Assembly (NCBI GenBank): GCA_026874595.1 | Contig: CM049310.1 | Coordinates: forward strand, 82,929,056 to 82,993,055 | Direction: 5' to 3' | Length of the DNA stretch: 64,000 nucleotides | Source: Sipunculus nudus | Taxonomy: Eukaryota > Annelida > Sipuncula > Golfingiida > Sipunculidae | Part shown: piece by piece, positions 32,500 to 44,449 of the stretch | Layout of the letters: every line of letters starts with the position of its first letter | Numbering within the stretch: position 1 is the first letter of the stretch | Notes under the pieces: generated by a model | Database searches by the model: none | The model's input: the letters and a program-made list of their open reading frames with translations, nothing else | Told to the model about the DNA's origin: nothing | Translations under genes and position numbers: made by a program

Positions 32500-35270
32500 A
32501 CTGCTGTGTTGATGTTTTTATCATGTGTGGTAGAAATCTAACAAGACAAGAGTGCAGTATCAGCTCTTCTATTAAGTCAAGTAGGAATAAATTTGGAGAA
32601 ATGCTTCCCATTTTTTAAGTGGCCTTATCCTACGGAATTCGCTGTGGCTTGTCAAGAATATCAATAAATACATTATTCAGGCATGGATGCTGAACGAGGA
32701 GAAGAAGACATGAAAGCAAGGATGAATTGCCTTCAGGCATCAGTTGTTTTTCTATAATAGAAAGCACACAGAACAACCGCAGGTCTGATATTTATAAGCC
32801 GGAAAGAAAAGTTATAAAAATAAAGTTTTTTCTATATGGTAAGAGAAACGTCTTATTGGACTCGAAAATAACACCCTTATACCTTGCAGGCATAATTATT
32901 TTCAAAATTACGAAAACTCTCTCTTCGAATGTTACTCATAATTGTCATTGAAGTTAATTATACGTGTTTTACCGTAATGTTAAAAAGTCTTTTTATATTA
33001 AACTTAACTTCCTCTGAATCTGTTCTTAAAAGCGGACAAAAGAATGTTATATGGATCAACCACTATTTTTATTGTCCTCTATATTTGACGGTTGAAGACA
33101 TAAATCATCACGTATCCCCAGAATTTTTCAAGTTTCTATAAAATTCCCCTGGTGCCTGGGAAAATATCTCCTTTTCTTTTTATATTAGTTCTAGTCTGGT
33201 GAAATTGTAATAGGATTTAAATAATTCATAGCCTTAGAGTAGAGTCTTTGGACTTTTACACCCTAAGCTTCAAAGACGCCGAAAAAAGTGACTTCAAATA
33301 GGGCATTTACGGGGGAAATTCATGGAATATATCGTGTTCACTATAGCTTCTGGAAACAGTTGTAATGTCACAATGAAAGGCAGCGCCAGAGGGTGCACGG
33401 GGGAGTCAACTGATATCAGGTCAAAGTAAAAAAAAACAGTTGCAAAAGAGCTCCGAGGGGCCGTTTTGGAAATGTAAATCCAGTTTTTTCTATCTTTTGG
33501 GGGTTTGCAGACCCAACGTGTTTCAGCAAGTCTCATTATGTTTTCTCACCTGTTTACAAGAATCGGTAGAATGGCAGATTCCCAAGGCGTAATTAAACAC
33601 ATTATACTTGTGAGGTGGACCAAAGGGTAGGGCAAATATTTGAGCGGATGATGAGATCCCTCGCTTCCCGCATTGTTTAAGTCTTTTGTAGTACGGCAGG
33701 CATAACGGGATCCAAATCTCAGCAAGCCCCAGGCCGCCACCGCCTACAAATCAGTTTTCATAATATTATTGATTTTTCCGCTTTCAGACCGATTGTGATA
33801 ACGGCTTTTGCATTTGCTAGCTAGTGGAGCGCTATGGATTTGCTGTTCCTACAGTAAGGTTAAATTACAGAAGAATTACTTTGCTGGCGACAATATCGTG
33901 AGTAGCTACTTTAGAATTCTGTTTCTACATTAACGCAAGTGTCACTTTAAATAGTACATTCAATATGCGACTGGCATTTGTCATTAAATGTTCTACAGGC
34001 GTTTAAATGTGAGTAAGGTATCTGTACGGGCTTTGCGACGTTTGTGTAGTCGACAGTTGCCGCTCCAACATATTTTATTTGTGTCTGCTTTTTTTAGAAT
34101 TAGACGTTTACTTAGCTGGGTAATCAAATGAGTATGGATGGGTGACGTAATAGATAGGTTTTATTGTAAATACACTTTCTAATCGTACTGATTTTTTTAT
34201 TAGCACTGCAGTACAAATAAGATTTAAAAAATACATTTAATTACTTTTTATCAGATTAGAAACAGTAAGTACAAATGGTACAGGAAGACATATTTCAGCC
34301 GAATCCAAAGGTACTTATGGTTCTAAATTACTTGATTAATATGCAGTATGACTTCCGTAACATATGGGGGAAAACGTGTGGGTAAAACGTTTGAGTGTCC
34401 GGGAAAATATAAAGTTTGCTATGATATCTATTCGTGTAGTCGAGATTTAGTCACTCTGTTCTCGTTTATTTTGTTTTTAAATGACAGATTATGTAGATTA
34501 AAATAACAGATAACACAGGGTGTTTAACTCGGAGTCATCGGTCAAACACGCAGCAACATAGAGATTTATCTGTAAGCAGTCACCATTAGCTATATAGAAA
34601 TATATTTGGATAGTTAATATTGATACAGTAATTTCCTGCCGTCAAGCAGGCCCCTGACAAATTAAACGACAACGGGCCAGCATAATCGAGAAGCTACAGT
34701 ATGTTTTAAACGTAAATGTCATAAGCATGCGGAATTACTCTTCGGTCCTATGACGCAAACGGCTCGAGCCAGAGAGGGGATTGTTTTACAGAGTGCCTGG
34801 TAAAGTTAGGGGTAGAAATGCTATATGTTTAGGCATGTTTGTTACATCATATAATGTCCATGACGCAAAAGATTTCTTTACGACCACTTGTCACACTTTG
34901 ATAAATGTTTACGAGCAACCAGAAGACTCGCATAGGCTTGTCTTCAAAAGGATTTTTAATTGTTTTGCCAAAATTTGTAATAATATATCTATTTTTAATG
35001 AATTCGACAACGACAAAACAATAACACCTTCGATAGGAATTTTTATGATTTTATTTCGTTGTTTGTGAGTTTTTTGTTGTTGTTTCTGTCAGTAAATTTA
35101 CCCAATAAATTTTAATGGGTTTTGGTGAATTCTGAATTCATCGGATCAATTAATTAACATAGGACCAATTTATTAATATTTGGAGAAAATTTGAATCACC
35201 AAAATATATGTTTGTTGAAAGAATTCTTTCCCATTGCAAGGCCGAGGCCGAGAGTCGTTCATTTATATTA
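32500..35270. other. No gene recognised
   Basis: AT-rich. The 95-codon plus-strand frame at 34781-35068 (with YEQPEDSHRLVFKRIFNCF) is unrecognised and has no supporting splice context. Frames at 32727-33141 overlap in different phases. Confidence 0.35.
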
Positions 35271-35274
35271 CTAT

Positions 35275-35430
35275 TATAAGGGTCGGCTTTGTTCGACTGG
35301 GCAGAGCTGACATGTGATGAAGCCATCGAGTTTGTAAACCATAACATACATTTCTCTTGGCTTCCGTTCTTATATTTCTTGTGCTTGTGTTACACACAGC
35401 AAAGTTTGACCAGGATCCTGGTGGATTTAT
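35275..35430 (+). repeat. Dispersed repeat family D3, copy 2
   Basis: Counterpart of 22131-22290. Ends near GACCAGGATCCTGGT. Confidence 0.45.
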
Positions 35431-35544
35431 ATTTGCGATCTCTTACGGCTTTTTAATCAGAAATGTCAACCTTTCTTGGCAGAATAAAAACTTTGCTTTA
35501 ATGTTTAATCTTAGGGTGGTTAAATGAAGATTATTGATAATAAT

Positions 35545-36226
35545 ATTCCTTTAGTACACCTTTTTAGGCATCACTGTTTGAAACTCCTATATCTTAATTC
35601 AATCAAAAACTGGTTTATATTCATATTATACCCCATAGAGTATACATCTCTTAAAACCTGGCACAGTGAACTTTCTTTTGAATTTTGAATTTTTTATTCA
35701 TTTTAACATATTAATTTTAACATATTATTCATCAAACATATTGAAAAAATTAAATTTCAAAGGTACACTATTTTAAGCCTCCAGTAACAGTAAACCAAAT
35801 TTTAATGAATTCATATTTAAGTACGTGACAATATCGAATTTTTTTTCTCTCATTCTATTATGATTCTATCCAACTTAATACCGAAATTTTAAATTTTCAT
35901 TCTATAAACTGTGTCAGTTTTAGGAACGACAGGCTCATGATAGAAAAAAAACTTTTGGGATAGCATCATGTAGTTTAATATTAGTTCATTAAAAAAAGTT
36001 GATTACTGTTACTGGGGGTTTAAAACAGTGTACCTTTTAAAAAGTTATTTTTTTTATGTTTCAAAATTATGTGAAAATGAATAAAAATTCTAAAATATGT
36101 ATACTTTCCGAAAGATCACTGCACGAGTTTTATACTTTATGGGGTCTCATATGAATATAAACCTCTTTTGTATTGAATTTAGATATGGGTGTTTCAAACA
36201 AAGATGCTACCTTAAGGGATATATCA
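35545..36226. mobile_element. Large foldback/palindromic element, copy F1
   Basis: The two halves are inverted repeats over roughly 300 bp each. The left arm has GTTTGAAACTCCTATATC, GGTTTATATTCATAT, ACCCCATAGAGTATA, AAAGGTACACTATTTTAAG and CCAGTAACAGTAAACCAA. The right arm, reverse-complemented, has GTTTGAAACACCCATATC, GGTTTATATTCATAT, ACCCCATAAAGTATA, AAAGGTACACTGTTTTAAA and CCAGTAACAGTAATCAA in the same order. The centre, about 35900-35920, is the turn. A shorter related palindrome is at 62505-62825. No coding frame is present. A foldback-type non-autonomous DNA element is the likely class. Confidence 0.75.
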
Positions 36227-37026
36227 GGTAGAATTAGTTATGCTTGTTTTGTTTTTCTTTTAATTTCGAAGTAGAATCAACTCTTACCATGTGAATATGA
36301 ATATATAAATTCGTTGGATCACGGCAAGCTTTTATGTCAGTGTATGTTCTTTTTCGCAGGCATGTTTTAAAATGTATCAATACATAAGTCTTATCATCTC
36401 AAAATTTTGAATTAATAAGCTGTTTAATTTAGGATGTACTTTGCATAAGTAACTTAATCAGGCATCTCAAAAACTAGAACTAATTTTGTTTTCATATAAA
36501 TGACATATCTACCTTCTAGAAGCATTTGTTCTACATGTATCCTTTGCCTTGCCTAATTTTTATCACAAAGCCTTGTCAAAGATAAGCGTTGTCGTAATAT
36601 GATATATTAATGGCTTGAAACGGCACGGTGCTGTTAGCTTTTTGAGTTGGCATATTACATATCTGACAGGTTTAATGATTTGCTTGATATACTGATAATA
36701 ACTGCAACTCAATGCAAAGCGCGTTGGATTAATATATTTAAGTGATAGAACAGCTCTGCCTAATTCATTTCTTCGGCAAGCGAAATTGCAGGATATATTC
36801 TAAGGAAATTTTAGAACTACTTAAATACATTATAAATTGATACCTAACTGTAAAGCAGTCGAATGGAAAGGGACCAGTGACGTCAGAGACAGCGTTAAGG
36901 TGATATAGAGTTAAATCCGAAACCAGATGACCACGTGACAAAGTTGTGTTAAGTATGAACCTGCAGCAACTGGAACTAGACCCGTCGTCCTAGTCAAGTA
37001 ATTCACAATTTGGTAAATTTGGCTAT
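36227..37026. other. No gene recognised; CRE-like octamer at 36878
   Basis: AT-rich, with TGACGTCA at 36878-36885. Confidence 0.35.
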
Positions 37027-37203
37027 AACTGTGCAACAGGTTATGGTAGTGCGTATATATCTAATGGTATACTTCTTAATATAATAATAGTATAATAATA
37101 ATTTTTAGAATTGTTATTACAAAATTAAGTCGACGCTGTATCGTATTTTCTCTGATAAATTTTATGAATTTAAACATTATCAATGAATTATGAATACTAA
37201 TAT
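37027..37203 (+). repeat. Segmental duplication B, copy 1
   Basis: Begins AACTGTGCAACAGGTTATGG and ends AATTATGAATACTAATA. A second copy at 39466-39640 is similar throughout, with a few indels in an ATAATAATA stretch. Confidence 0.8.
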
Positions 37204-37446
37204 GACAAGGTATATAAAATTATTACAGAACTTACAGTTCTTATTACAGAATACTTAAAAAATCCTGCTCAAGTCAAAAACATGGTGTATATACAATTTA
37301 TTTCAGTGATAGATAGCCTGACAGTGGCTGAAATATCTGTGGCACTACACAATTTCAGTTTTAAAACTGCACAAAATAATAATTTCAACTGCTCACTTTC
37401 CAACTGTGCAAATTAGGTTCAATACAAAAAAAAATGAAATCTGAGG

Positions 37447-37741
37447 AACGTAATCCTCTGCCATACGTGGTCACTATCATGGGATGTGTCAAGAACCATG
37501 TTTGCCTTTAATTATTCGGTCCATATTCCAAGGTACATTCGTGTACAAGTGACACTACATTTGTGAAAATTCCTCCATTCATTTCCTTGATCCACACAAA
37601 ATCGATTCGGTTATTCATTTGCCTATTCCCGTAATTCCCTGAAAAATTTCTCTATAGTCCGTTCCAGATTTCGTGAGTTATGTCGTAAACAAACAAACAC
37701 ACGAACGTGATTGAATGCATAACCTCCTGACGTAGGCAATA
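37447..37741. mobile_element. TIR element family M1, copy D
   Basis: Left end AACGTAATCCTCTGCC, right end CCTCCTGACGTAGGCAAT. The interior has CAAGGTACATTCGTGTAC, CACTACATTTGTGAAAATTC, GATCCACACAAAATCGATTC and AAACACACGAACGTGA. Termini are more diverged than in copy B. Confidence 0.7.
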
Positions 37742-37837
37742 AGGGATAAAAATCTAATAATGAACAATATGATTCAACCACGGTTTACCACAGCAAGCTG
37801 TATTTAGCTTTCATTTATTGATACCGAGATATACATC

Positions 37838-37985
37838 AGCTGTAGCAGAGCGGGTAGACCGGCGACACAACAGACCCGAGTGGACCCTTTTAATAATATA
37901 TTGTCGGGAAATATATAATCTCACCGTATTCTCCCGCTTTAGATCAACTGAGCTACCGACTGACACACACCCGAGCTAATATTCA
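37838..37985. repeat. Degenerate tRNA-related sequences, two facing heads
   Basis: The plus strand has GTAGCAGAGCGGGTAGACC, resembling a D-arm/A box, with a poor B-box-like CGAGTGGACCC. The minus strand has GGTAGCTCAGTTGATC. Neither folds into a credible tRNA; a decayed SINE is possible. Confidence 0.25.
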
Positions 37986-38389
37986 TTGTTACTGGTCTAC
38001 TGGGCCCATTATACATTTGCCTCTGTCAAACCACAGACAGTATACTAGGTACATATACCAGGTTGATGACACCTACACAAGCAAGTTCACCGCAACACCG
38101 GCTTCAAGTCAGTGTTGTATTTTAATTCCGCGGGGCACAATGGTGGAGAAGACAATTTAGTGGGGACCTGACCACGCATACAGGACTTGTAATCATATAA
38201 ACAACGCCAGAAACCAGAATGAGAAGATGTAGCCAAGCAAGTAGGAGCTTACATTGGCCAAATCGAAATGAATTAAAGGTACACACAATCATTTGTAAAA
38301 ATAGGTTTATTATCTGACGCTATTAGTTTTTTTAATGGATACAAAAGCTTCCACGGTATACTGTTTATAAACCGTCCCAGGGTCATGGA

Positions 38390-38760
38390 CGTACTTTCTT
38401 TATTTCCTGTCTTTTATAAGTTGTTATGGTTTTGTGTGTGAGTAAACACGATCCACTTGAGCGCGGCTACTCCCGACAAGAAGAAGAAACATGAAAGAAG
38501 AAACGCAGTAGAAAGACCGATCTGAGGCTTGAATAAAATTTAAATTTGTGAAGTTTCGCTTTGCAACCAACAGATGGCTTGCTCGCTAACTATGTTTAGC
38601 GCTACTGTTCGCGCCTGATGCTAGTTTTTTTTCACTTTTGTATAAAATTAACCAAACGGTTTTATAAAGAAATATTGGCAGATACCATAATATTTTAATG
38701 AGGACACACTATTTTGCATGTATATGAAACATAGCTTTGTGAATAGGTCCCACTAAATTA
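38390..38760 (-). repeat. Dispersed repeat family D2, copy 3
   Basis: On the minus strand it has TTTCTTCTTCTTGTCG, GTGGATCGTGTTTACTCACA and CACAAAACCATAACAAC, matching copies 1 and 2. Beyond about 38625 it also shares TTTTTTTTCACTT, AAAGAAATATTGGCAGATAC and GAATAGGTCCC with 59425-59570. Confidence 0.6.
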
Positions 38761-39152
38761 ATAGTAATCCACCAATTATTAACCTTTGAAATGAGATGAG
38801 ATAAAATTTAATCTTTATCTAAAATATAAAAAAAAACTCATCTTACAAAACACGCGGCTGTAATACCGCTTTTTAACGGTAGAATTAGCACCACCTAGCT
38901 TGATTGGGGATGTGTTCCTCTGATGTTAGCAATACTTGAGTTTTCCAGGGATTTCATCACATATTAGGATAAGACCAGGTAACATAGCAATCGCGTTCCT
39001 TGATCTAAAGCATGACGTTTTATGCCAGTGTGAGGGAATCGCCAGATGCTTCGACCACCTTGATACGTCATGATATGTAAATTTCATTCACTGGACAGGC
39101 CCCTAGTATAGGCAACTAATTATTCAAGCAGTTCCTGTTCAATGACGTCCAT
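38761..39152. other. No feature recognised
   Basis: AT-rich sequence before the duplicated block at 39153. Confidence 0.4.
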
Positions 39153-39465
39153 CCATTGTATATTCATTCTATTTTATATACGTTGGTGGCAAATATAATT
39201 AGCGACGTGGCAGTTCTTATAACACAAGTAACTGCACAAAGCCCGTAGCATGTATTGTTATGGTAATATAACCGGGGCCACATGTGTAGCTGAATGGGCT
39301 GAAAAAGAGTGGTCACTCAAATGTCATCCTGTATTTTATCTGATGGAAATAAATAGGTCAGTGTGTGAAAAAGATACCTGATCGTGGATATGAAGCGGAT
39401 TCTTGTCGAGGGTAATATCATCTTCCAACTAGAAATCTACATTCTAAGGAATGCATGCCTCCGCC
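39153..39465 (+). repeat. Segmental duplication A, copy 1 (313 bp)
   Basis: Begins CCATTGTATATTCATT and ends AATGCATGCCTCCGCC, the M1 terminal sequence. I count about 10 differences from copy 2 at 39649-39961 over 313 bases. The copy stops exactly inside the M1 terminus and is followed by segment B instead of the M1 body. Confidence 0.9.
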
Positions 39466-39640
39466 AACTGTGCAACAGGTTATGGTAGTGCGTATATATG
39501 TAAGGATATACTTCTTCATCATAATAATAATAATTTTTAGAAGTGTTATTACAAAACTAAGTCGACGCTGTGTCGTATTTTCTTTGATAAATTTTATGAA
39601 TTTAAACATTATCAATGAATTATGAATACTAATACTAATA
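39466..39640 (+). repeat. Segmental duplication B, copy 2
   Basis: Matches 37027-37203 and lies precisely between the two copies of segment A. The 81-codon minus-strand frame across it has no recognised domain. Confidence 0.85.
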
Positions 39641-39648
39641 TATATATA

Positions 39649-39961
39649 CCATTGTATATTCATTCCAATTTATATACGTTAGTGGCAAATATAATTAGTG
39701 ACGTGGTAGTTCTAATAACACAAGTAACTGCACAAAGCCCGTAGCATGTATTGTTATGGTAATATAACCGGGGCCACATGTGTAGCTGAATGGGCTGAAA
39801 AAGAGTGGTCACTCAAATGTCATCCTGTATTTTATCTGATGGAAACAAATAGGTCATTGTGTGAAAAAGATGCCTTATCGTGGATATGAAGCGGATTCTT
39901 GTCGAGGGTAATATCATCTTCCAACTAGAAATCTACATTCTAAGGAATGCATGCCTCCGCC
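39649..39961 (+). repeat. Segmental duplication A, copy 2 (313 bp)
   Basis: Same length as copy 1, and continuous with the body of M1 copy C on its right side. Confidence 0.9.
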
Positions 39962-40130
39962 ATGTGGGTCTCTATTGGGGGATGCTCCCAAAACCGTGTT
40001 TGCAGAGACGTATTCGGCCCAAATGCTAATGTTCATCCGTGTATAAGTGACTGTATATTTGTGAATATTCCTTGTTGACGTTGCTTAATCCAGATCATGC
40101 GCCGGATCCACTGAAATATCATGAAATACC
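39946..40130. mobile_element. TIR element family M1, copy C (3'-truncated)
   Basis: AATGCATGCCTCCGCCATGT, then AATGTTCATCCGTGTATAAG, TGTATATTTGTGAATATTCC and GCGCCGGATCCACTGAAAT. The AAACACAC block and the right terminus are missing; minisatellite-like sequence follows. Confidence 0.7.
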
Positions 40131-40244
40131 TTTCCGTATTCTTGAAAAAAAATCCTAAAAAAATCCTAGGAATCATAAACAATCCTAAAGGGATATAAAG
40201 AATATATAAATACGAACTGCAATAAAAAAAGTCAGACCACAGCG

Positions 40245-40770
40245 ATTCACGCAAAAAGGACCAGTAATCACAAATGGAAAACCTCAAACAAACCACGGAA
40301 ATATATACAAATAAGACCTTTAATTCCAGAAAGCAAATTATAGAACGAGCCATGGAAATATATGCAAAAAGACCTGAAATCTCAGAGAGCCAATCATAAA
40401 ACGAGCAACGGAAATATATGCAAATAAGACCTGAAAAACCAGAAAGCCAATCATAAAACGAGCCACTGAAATTTATGCGAATAAGACCTGTATTCCCAGG
40501 GAGCAATCATAAAACAAGCCACGGAAATATATGCCAATGAGACCTGTTATCATTTTAATCATAGACGGCTAATCGCAAACCGGGCTACGATAAATGTGCA
40601 AATATGACCTGTAACCATAGACGGCCAGTCATAAACCAGAATACTGTAAACTTAGACTAATCCCGAAACGGGCTACCGGGATCTGACTTAAGATCCTTTT
40701 AAGCCAAAACAATTATTTTGATCGGACCATGAAAAAAGAACCTCTAATCATACGTAACTGCCCAGAAACT
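40245..40770. repeat. ~57-bp minisatellite, about seven to nine degenerate units
   Basis: The unit is built from AGCCAATCATAAAACGAGCC, ACGGAAATATATGCAAAT and AAGACCTG. Units become more diverged after about 40560. The 157-codon minus-strand frame at 40033-40506 reads it as a repeated FAYISMARSIICFLE-like peptide and is rejected as a gene, although its 57-bp period does keep the frame open. Confidence 0.8.
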
Positions 40771-41034
40771 ACAAAGATCTTACCAAGCAGATCACACCCA
40801 TTCATAAAAAAACGTCATAAAGCACCCCCATGTGGTTATTACGTACAAATAAGACTTGCTATAATACACAGTCTGGAAAACTGGGATATCTAACCCTCGC
40901 AAGTCCGCAACAAATCTAGCTAAAGTAATCTTACCCTGAAAATATTATTTTGGGGATCGGGACAAAGCGTTTTTTTTTGTAGCCCTCATATTTTAAGAGA
41001 ATAGAGCGCATTTTTTTTTATTTTAACATACTTC

Positions 41035-41150
41035 TATCCATAATCCGACTCCAAGTGCAAATCCGAGTTCAGGCCACTCGAGTCGAAGTTCATGTCCGAT
41101 TCCTTGAGGTTCAAGTCAAAGTCCATTTTTTCCGAGTCCGAGTCCCAAAG
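41035..41150. repeat. GACTCGGA-type degenerate hexamer repeat, copy 2 (minus sense)
   Basis: CCGACTCC, CCGAGTTC, ACTCGAGTCGAAG, TTCAAGTCAAAGTCC and CCGAGTCCGAGTCC occur within about 100 bases. Confidence 0.55.
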
Positions 41151-41181
41151 GGATGTAGGTTAACACAGGCATTTTACTTAC

Positions 41182-41552
41182 TGCGCAGAATCGGACTCAC
41201 AAGAGTACGACTCTGCTGTTCAGGGTTTCGTAGGCGTCACAATCTGACCCCCACAATGCACCGCGTCTTCTAAATACAAATAGGGCGTAGGTATAAATGT
41301 AGTAAAGAGGCTAATGTAGTCCGTTCAAGTGTGTTGGGTATTGTTTCTAAGCAAATTATATACACAGGGGTGTACATCCGGGAATAAATAATATGCAAGC
41401 ATACGCATGTGAAATGTAAACAGAAGATGTTTCCTTAAAACGTAACAAATTTTGAACCTAAAGTGTAACAGTTAAGATAAGTAGTCCCGGCCGTCCCATA
41501 GTGCCAACTAGAAAAGGTTCTTTTCGAGGAGAAACGTTCTCTGTCGGTCGGG
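41182..41552 (+). repeat. Dispersed repeat family D1, copy 2
   Basis: CTGCGCAGAATCGGACTCAC, CCCCCACAATGCACCG, TGTGAAATGTAAACAGAAG, CCCGGCCGTCCCATAGTGCC and a diverged GTTCTTTTCGAGGAGAAACG end. Confidence 0.75.
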
Positions 41553-43360
41553 TGAGAACAAGGATGTCTTCTCGGTTGTCCAACCAGTATGCGAGACCCC
41601 AGTTGTAGTGAAGGTAATGTGGTCAATCACTTCCTAAGAAGCTGATAACGGGCTGTTATTGGCATGTATCGCGATGTGTAGAGGATTGGCCATGCCTGAA
41701 TTCTAATGTTATTTCTATAGCCTGCAGATGATGGATGGTGGGGAAGAACTAATAGATAGCCGTCGTCTTGAAATCATTGGATTTCTAGGGATATTTACAA
41801 TCAGTGAAATCCTATAGCACTAGAAGTGATTTCCCAGCACGTTCTGTTGCCGCCAATAAACGTTATTATGTATTGAGTCGTCAATCTGCCTCTTTTTGGC
41901 TGATTTATATGTTGATTGCTTGGGTAAGACTCAATTTGTAACATCCTACACCCGGGTAAGATTTCTCCAGCTTGGTAGGATATCCGCTTTACCAGCGTTA
42001 ATCCCTAAAACACGTGTCCAGGCTCTAGTAAGTGATAAATCTTGTTTCAATTTAAACTTTTATATTAAATGAATATTTTCCAGTGGTTATTGCGTTTTTT
42101 TCAGTTTTTTATATTTTTTCATATTTGCGTTCGTAGACCAACAAATCACATCACTTTCTCTAACAACGAAACAGAAATTACAGATAAAGACGTTCGCTAG
42201 CTCCCTTTTTTATAGCTCATTCTGTGAACATGTAAAATGGGGCTGCGTCTCGCGACCACGTCTTTTACTATTATCTCAAGAACCGCTGCAGCTATCAGTA
42301 CAGATAACATGACAAATAATATCTTGCCAGTATTAAATATAATGGACTTGATGTAACTAGGTTTGACGTCTTGCTGTTTAATTTGTGACGATTTTTAAAA
42401 TTTTGGCTTCTGGTTTTGTTCCCATACATAATGTGTTTGTTACCTATAGATATATATATATATATATATATATATATCAAGAGCGAAAACAAGAGCAAGA
42501 ACAAATTCTGGTTCCAACTTATCCAGGTTATATTGCATAAGAAATTGGCGTGCAGATATGAGTTATAGGTGGCGCCACTTTATTTCGTAATTCCTCTGAG
42601 TATGACAAAATCAACAGAAAATAATTAATCTCCAGTTGTTATTTTCTGGACAGCAATTGTAAAGTATTCCCATACGTACTCTATTGTAGACGTGTTGTAT
42701 ATATTTGTTACGAGGTTATGTTTTCATCCGCGTCTGTTTTTTTTTTAGCAATACTCATTAACCTTATATAAAAAAACGTCGAGGAACAGGACATGGATGA
42801 GGAAAATTTTGCTACGGATCCATATAGAGTGGCGGAATGAGTTGGAATGTATGGCGTGGGCGGAGATAGTCGTTCTACCCCCAATCAGTATCAGTCTAGT
42901 CATCTCATATATTCTTTAACATTGACCCGCATGGCGTTAAATATATAATCAGAAGCGCGATTATCTTGATTACATTGGCGTAATTGTATAATTTGCACTT
43001 AGTTGAGCATAATTTGGCTATTTATCTCTTACATTTAATGGTGCTGCAGTAATATTAATCAAATTTAAGACTATGCAGTTATTAACTGCAACATACTTTA
43101 TATTTAGCTGATGTAAAAGCTTTTACATTTGTAGCTGAATCACTTCTCGTTTCGTCCTTGCTTTATGTATATATTATATAAATTACTTTATACCAAATAT
43201 TGTTCTCTAAATAAAGTTAATTTTCACAGACATTTATGTCTTTTAAAAACAGCAATCTGAGTACCGCCTATATTTAAGTTGTAAACATTTTACACCATTA
43301 CAAAATGCACCTGCCTGGTTGTATACATTTAAATTGTCCTGAAACTTCAAACCCTGTTAT
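41553..43360. other. No gene; (TA)n tract at 42449-42477
   Basis: AT-rich, with one 29-base TA run and no recognised exon. Confidence 0.5.
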
Positions 43361-43365
43361 CAATG

Positions 43366-43695
43366 CAACCTGCTTCTGTGGTCTGTTTGGATGTGCTCAA
43401 AGCCTCGAGCTCGCGAGTTCGCGGAGTGGTGAGGAGCGGTGAGATTTTTTCACGTTCGGCCCTACCCACCATGAGCGCCCTGCAGGATTTATGGGGAGAC
43501 TGTGCTCTACAGTCGTGTTTCATTCATAAACGAGTGCGCCTTTCGGGGGATACTCGGTGTTTGACCCGGCAATGGGGATGACACACACCCAGGACCAGCA
43601 GGAGTGATAGTGGAGCCGGGTTTACGCCAGGATTATCGCGTGTAAGCCCTTTTCCGTGGTCCAACACCGGAATAGAATTCTGGAGGTGTACATGG
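43366..43695 (+). mobile_element. tRNA-derived SINE family S2, copy 3 (head degraded)
   Basis: The tRNA head is reduced (TTCTGTGGTCTGTTTGGATG, then GCGAGTTCGCGG in place of a clean B box), but the body is clear: GAGCGGTGAGATTTTTTCAC, ATGAGCGCCCTGCAGG, CGAGTGCGCCTTTCGGGGG, GGCAATGGGGATGACAC and the 3' end ACACCGGAATAGAATTC. The 72-codon frame is a by-product. Confidence 0.8.
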
Positions 43696-44449
43696 TTAAG
43701 CAAGCATTAAAAAGTGACGATTACCTCCACCAAATACATATTACAAAAATCTGCAATCAATGATTTTGTTTGACTCAATCAATACATTATTTCCCAATTG
43801 TTTAACACAATTAGATATATAGAATGATGCAAATACGTATGAATTCTGCTTATTCTATAAAAGTGTTTTTTTTTTTTCTCTACGGTCAGTATTAATCCGA
43901 TGTGGAGAGGTCACGTGACGTGGGGTAGATGCGGCGCCGTGGCTCACTTACATCGCTCCTTGAGACAACTGCAAATAGAAATTAGCTTATTAAATCAAGT
44001 TCACGTAGTCGAGCTGTCTACCCAAGTCCACCTCACACCCTCCCAAGCCCCACAGTCACAACGACACATGGACCTTGTACATTTTACCAAAAGAAACAAT
44101 TATTAGTTTCTAGATAAACACCTTCTAATATCCCCGAGTCCCGAGGCTGGTCAATAAGTAGCCGGGACCTGTCTATCACCGTCCTCGCTTGACCTACCGA
44201 ACATGGTCGGAGATTGTTATCAAAATATATCATTGATTGTTATATGTTTCGGGCATATTTTAGTGGTTCGGTTTTAGTCAGCTTCTGTTGTTAAAACACC
44301 GCTCTTTATCTTTACCTTTTCTGTAAAATTTATGTGATATCTGACTTATTCTTCGTTAAATTAATGAGTAATTAAATTGCAGGTAGTTCTTGCTAAGGAG
44401 TAATTCCTGCTCTTATAACGCCTTTGTGACGGATGAGCTTGTACAGCTA
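43696..44449. other. No gene recognised
   Basis: The 68-codon frame at 43900-44106 has no recognised motif. Confidence 0.35.

Noticed and set aside
34781-35068. 95-codon plus-strand frame (YEQPEDSHRLVFKRIF)
   Set aside because: No recognised family, no splice context and no second copy; chance is likely.
40033-40506. 157-codon minus-strand frame, the second longest in the window
   Set aside because: It reads a 57-bp minisatellite (multiple of three) and a truncated M1 copy; no recognised domain.
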